Source: Rhodanobacteraceae bacterium (GTDB lineage Bacteria; Pseudomonadota; Gammaproteobacteria; Xanthomonadales; Rhodanobacteraceae). From it: 25,555 bases of DNA. The notes below the pieces were generated by a model, which was not told where the DNA came from, did not search any database, and was given only the letters and a program-made list of their open reading frames with translations. Numbering within the stretch: position 1 is the stretch's first letter; every line of letters begins with the position of its first letter. Location: positions 1 to 25,555 of the forward strand of contig JAICHS010000006.1 in NCBI GenBank assembly GCA_025924775.1, read 5' to 3'. Shown one piece after another: positions 23,657 through 25,555 of this stretch. The translations under genes were made by a program, and so were the position numbers.

Positions 23657-24403
23657 ATGAAGATTCTGGTCGCTTACAAGCGCGTGGTCGATTACAACGT
23701 GCGCATCCAGGTGAAGCCCGACGGCTCGGGCGTGGTCACCGACGGCGTCAAGCTTTCGCCCAACCCGTTCGACGACATCGCGCTGGAAGAAGCCCTGAGA
23801 CTGCGCGAAAAGGGCATCGCCGAAGAAGTGATCATCGCCACCATCGCGCCCGCCGACGCGCAGGCGCACCTGCGCAATGGCCTTGCGATGGGCGCCAACC
23901 GCGCGATCCACGTGGTCACGCCCGATGCAGTGCAGCCGCTGGTGGCGGCGCGCGCGCTGCTGAAGCTGATCGAAAAGGAACAACCCGGCCTCGTGATCCT
24001 CGGCAAGCAGGCCATCGACGACGATTGCAGCCAGACCGGTCAGATGCTGGCAGCACTGTGGGATCGCCCGCAGGCGACGTTCGCATCGAAGCTGGAAGTC
24101 TCCGGCGACAAGGCCACGGTGACGCGCGAAGTCGACGCCGGCCTTGAAACCATCGAGGTCGACCTGCCCGCCGTCGTCACCACCGACCTGCGCCTGAACG
24201 AGCCGCGCTTCATCAAGCTGCCAGACATCATGAAGGCCAAGGCCAAGAAGATCGACACCATCGAACTGGCGTCGCTGGGCATCGAGCACGCAGGCGAAAT
24301 CAAGACCACGCACTACGCGCCACCCGCCAAGCGCTCGCGCGGCGTCATGGTGAAGGACGTGGCCGAGCTGGTGGGCCTGTTGAAGCAAAAAGGTCTGGTG
24401 TGA
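23657..24403 (+). CDS. etfB: Electron-transfer flavoprotein beta subunit
   Basis: 248 residues, normal length. EtfB binds AMP and with EtfA forms the soluble electron carrier between flavin dehydrogenases and ETF-QO. Conserved: MKILVAYKRVVDYNVRIQVK, SPNPFDDIALEEALRLREKG, LVILGKQAIDDDCSQTGQM and the loop AVVTTDLRLNEPRFIKLPDIMKAKAKKI, the recognition loop that meets partner dehydrogenases. AAGGA precedes the ATG. etfA follows after 204 bp, an unusually long gap filled by a palindromic element. Confidence 0.97.
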   Translation: MKILVAYKRVVDYNVRIQVKPDGSGVVTDGVKLSPNPFDDIALEEALRLREKGIAEEVIIATIAPADAQAHLRNGLAMGANRAIHVVTPDAVQPLVAARALLKLIEKEQPGLVILGKQAIDDDCSQTGQMLAALWDRPQATFASKLEVSGDKATVTREVDAGLETIEVDLPAVVTTDLRLNEPRFIKLPDIMKAKAKKIDTIELASLGIEHAGEIKTTHYAPPAKRSRGVMVKDVAELVGLLKQKGLV

Positions 24404-24446
24404 GCCATGGGTGGCTATCGTCGCAGGGTACGCCACTCCTTTTGGT

Positions 24447-24556
24447 CGTCATTCCGGGGCCGTTCGCGGCTTCTTTGCGAACGGAACGCGGAATCGGTTT
24501 TCCAGCTGGATAGGACCGATTCCGGGTTCTGCGCGTAGCGCGGCCCCGGAATGACG
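24447..24556. repeat. 110-bp cloverleaf-like palindromic element between etfB and etfA
   Basis: Perfect 16-bp terminal inverted repeats (CGTCATTCCGGGGCCG at 24447-24462, its complement at 24541-24556) enclose an 8-bp hairpin CCGTTCGC/GCGAACGG (24460-24484), a 10-bp hairpin CGGAATCGGT/ACCGATTCCG (24489-24524) and a small GCGC-GTA-GCGC. The first inner arm shares three bases with the outer arm. It has no gene and no clear target duplication. It would be transcribed within an etfBA mRNA. Confidence 0.9.
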
Positions 24557-24607
24557 AAGTAAAAGAGTGAAGCACGGCTGCCGCATTTCAAACAGGACAA
24601 ACAATCC

Positions 24608-25552
24608 ATGTCCAAAATCCTGATCGTCGCCGAACACTTGAACGGCCAACTCAACAGCGCGACCGCGCGCTGCGTCACCTGCGCGCGCGAGCTTGCACCC
24701 GACGCCATCGACGTACTGGTGCTGGCCGACGCGCCCGATGCCGTCGCCGCGCAGGCCGCGAAGCTGGACGGTGTCACGAAGGTGCTGACCGTCGCGCACG
24801 CCGAGAACGCCCACGCGCTGGCCGCGGTGCTGGCGCCGCAGATCGCCGCCGCCGCGAAGAACGGCCATACGCACGTGCTGTTTCCGTCCACCACCTTCGG
24901 CAAGGACGTCGCGCCACGCACTGCCGCGCTGCTGGGCGTCGGCCAGGTCAGCGACATCATGTCGGTGGCCGGCCCCCACGCGTTCACCCGACCGATCTAT
25001 GCCGGCAACGCCATCATCACCGTGGAAGCGCCCGCCGACGCGATCGTGGTCGGCACCGTGCGCACGGCGTCGTGGCCTGCCGTGGGCGATACCGCCAACG
25101 CCGCGCCGGTCGAAGCGCTGGCCATCGATGCGGCGCTGCCCGCGCATACCCGCTTCGTCGAGCTGAAGCAGGCCTCCAGCGAACGCCCCGACCTGCAAAG
25201 CGCGGCGAAAGTCGTGTCGGGCGGGCGCGGCGTCGGCTCGAAGGAAAACTTCGACATCATCTACCAGCTGGCCGACAAGCTGCACGCCGCCGCCGGCGCC
25301 TCGCGCGCCGCCGTGGACGCGGGCTATTGCCCCAACGACATGCAGGTTGGCCAGACCGGCAAGATCATCGCGCCCGAGCTGTACATCGCCATCGGCATCT
25401 CCGGCGCCATCCAGCACCTCACCGGCATCAAGGACGCCGGCACCATCGTCGCGATCAACAAGGACGCCGAAGCGCCCATCTTCGAGGTCGCGGACATCGG
25501 CCTCGTCGGCGACCTGTTCAAGCTGGTGCCGGAGCTGGAAGCCGCGGTGTGA
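24608..25552 (+). CDS. etfA: Electron-transfer flavoprotein alpha subunit
   Basis: 314 residues, complete, with its TGA three bases from the window end. EtfA holds the FAD. The C-terminal FAD domain shows [12 protein letters not shown] (204-215), QVGQTGK (246-252) and [14 protein letters not shown] (257-270), then [29 protein letters not shown]. The N-terminus [10 protein letters not shown] is typical. The Shine-Dalgarno (ACAGGAC) is weak and distant, which, with the hairpin element just upstream, may set the translation rate relative to etfB. Confidence 0.97.
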   Translation: MSKILIVAEHLNGQLNSATARCVTCARELAPDAIDVLVLADAPDAVAAQAAKLDGVTKVLTVAHAENAHALAAVLAPQIAAAAKNGHTHVLFPSTTFGKDVAPRTAALLGVGQVSDIMSVAGPHAFTRPIYAGNAIITVEAPADAIVVGTVRTASWPAVGDTANAAPVEALAIDAALPAHTRFVELKQASSERPDLQSAAKVVSGGRGVGSKENFDIIYQLADKLHAAAGASRAAVDAGYCPNDMQVGQTGKIIAPELYIAIGISGAIQHLTGIKDAGTIVAINKDAEAPIFEVADIGLVGDLFKLVPELEAAV

Positions 25553-25555
25553 TGG

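Noticed and set aside
24447..24556. tRNA gene
   Set aside because: The cloverleaf-like fold has a 16-bp outer stem and lacks the T-loop, anticodon arm and A/B-box bases.

Overview
The window is about two-thirds G+C and compactly coded on both strands. It looks like ordinary chromosome of a gammaproteobacterium close to the Xanthomonadales (Lysobacterales), possibly the Rhodanobacteraceae. The grounds are codon use, the style of the protein sequences, a GTAGGAGCC...GCCTAC palindromic repeat, and the gene set (LemA/M48, NTP-NDP-type MFS, ETF genes, STAS-MlaE operon). The taxonomic call is inference, since no rRNA or marker gene is present. No phage, insertion sequence, CRISPR, tRNA or rRNA was seen.

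Layout. 1-4.9 kb: the start of a NodT-type efflux lipoprotein (minus, cut by the window edge), an alpha/beta hydrolase-zapE pair (minus), the ACP phosphodiesterase acpH (plus), and a 12-TM transporter of the ATP/ADP-translocase type (minus). 4.86-5.17 kb: three tandem 106-bp repeats that run into the transporter's N-terminus. 5.2-8.1 kb: lemA and an M48 metalloprotease with a TerB-like tail (minus). 8.2-10.6 kb: an exported serine beta-lactamase-like hydrolase (plus) converging on a lipoprotein with a TonB C-terminal domain (minus). 11.1-12.1 kb: a gene fusing a nearly intact MetJ repressor domain to an 88-residue Lys/Ala/Arg histone-H1-like tail, with three tandem met-box-like octamers upstream. 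12.1-13.7 kb: gcvT-gcvH of the glycine cleavage system (minus). 13.9-17.4 kb: a four-gene MCE/Mla-type lipid transport operon (plus). 17.4-18 kb: a hairpin-rich non-coding stretch. 18-19.4 kb: an amidase (minus). 19.6-25.55 kb: ETF-ubiquinone oxidoreductase, an ATP-grasp protein, an MFS transporter, etfB and etfA (plus).

How genes work together. EtfA/EtfB collect electrons from acyl-CoA and other flavin dehydrogenases, and ETF-QO passes them to ubiquinone, so the right end supplies a complete electron-transfer module. GcvT and GcvH are two of the glycine-cleavage proteins; gcvP and lpd lie elsewhere. The STAS-permease, ATPase, MCE protein and auxiliary lipoprotein would form one envelope lipid transporter.

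The points most worth a second look are the MetJ-histone fusion with its met boxes, a dispersed two-block palindromic element (three tandem plus two single copies) that sits upstream of genes, a cloverleaf-like 110-bp palindrome between etfB and etfA, and the hairpin array at 17.4-17.7 kb.
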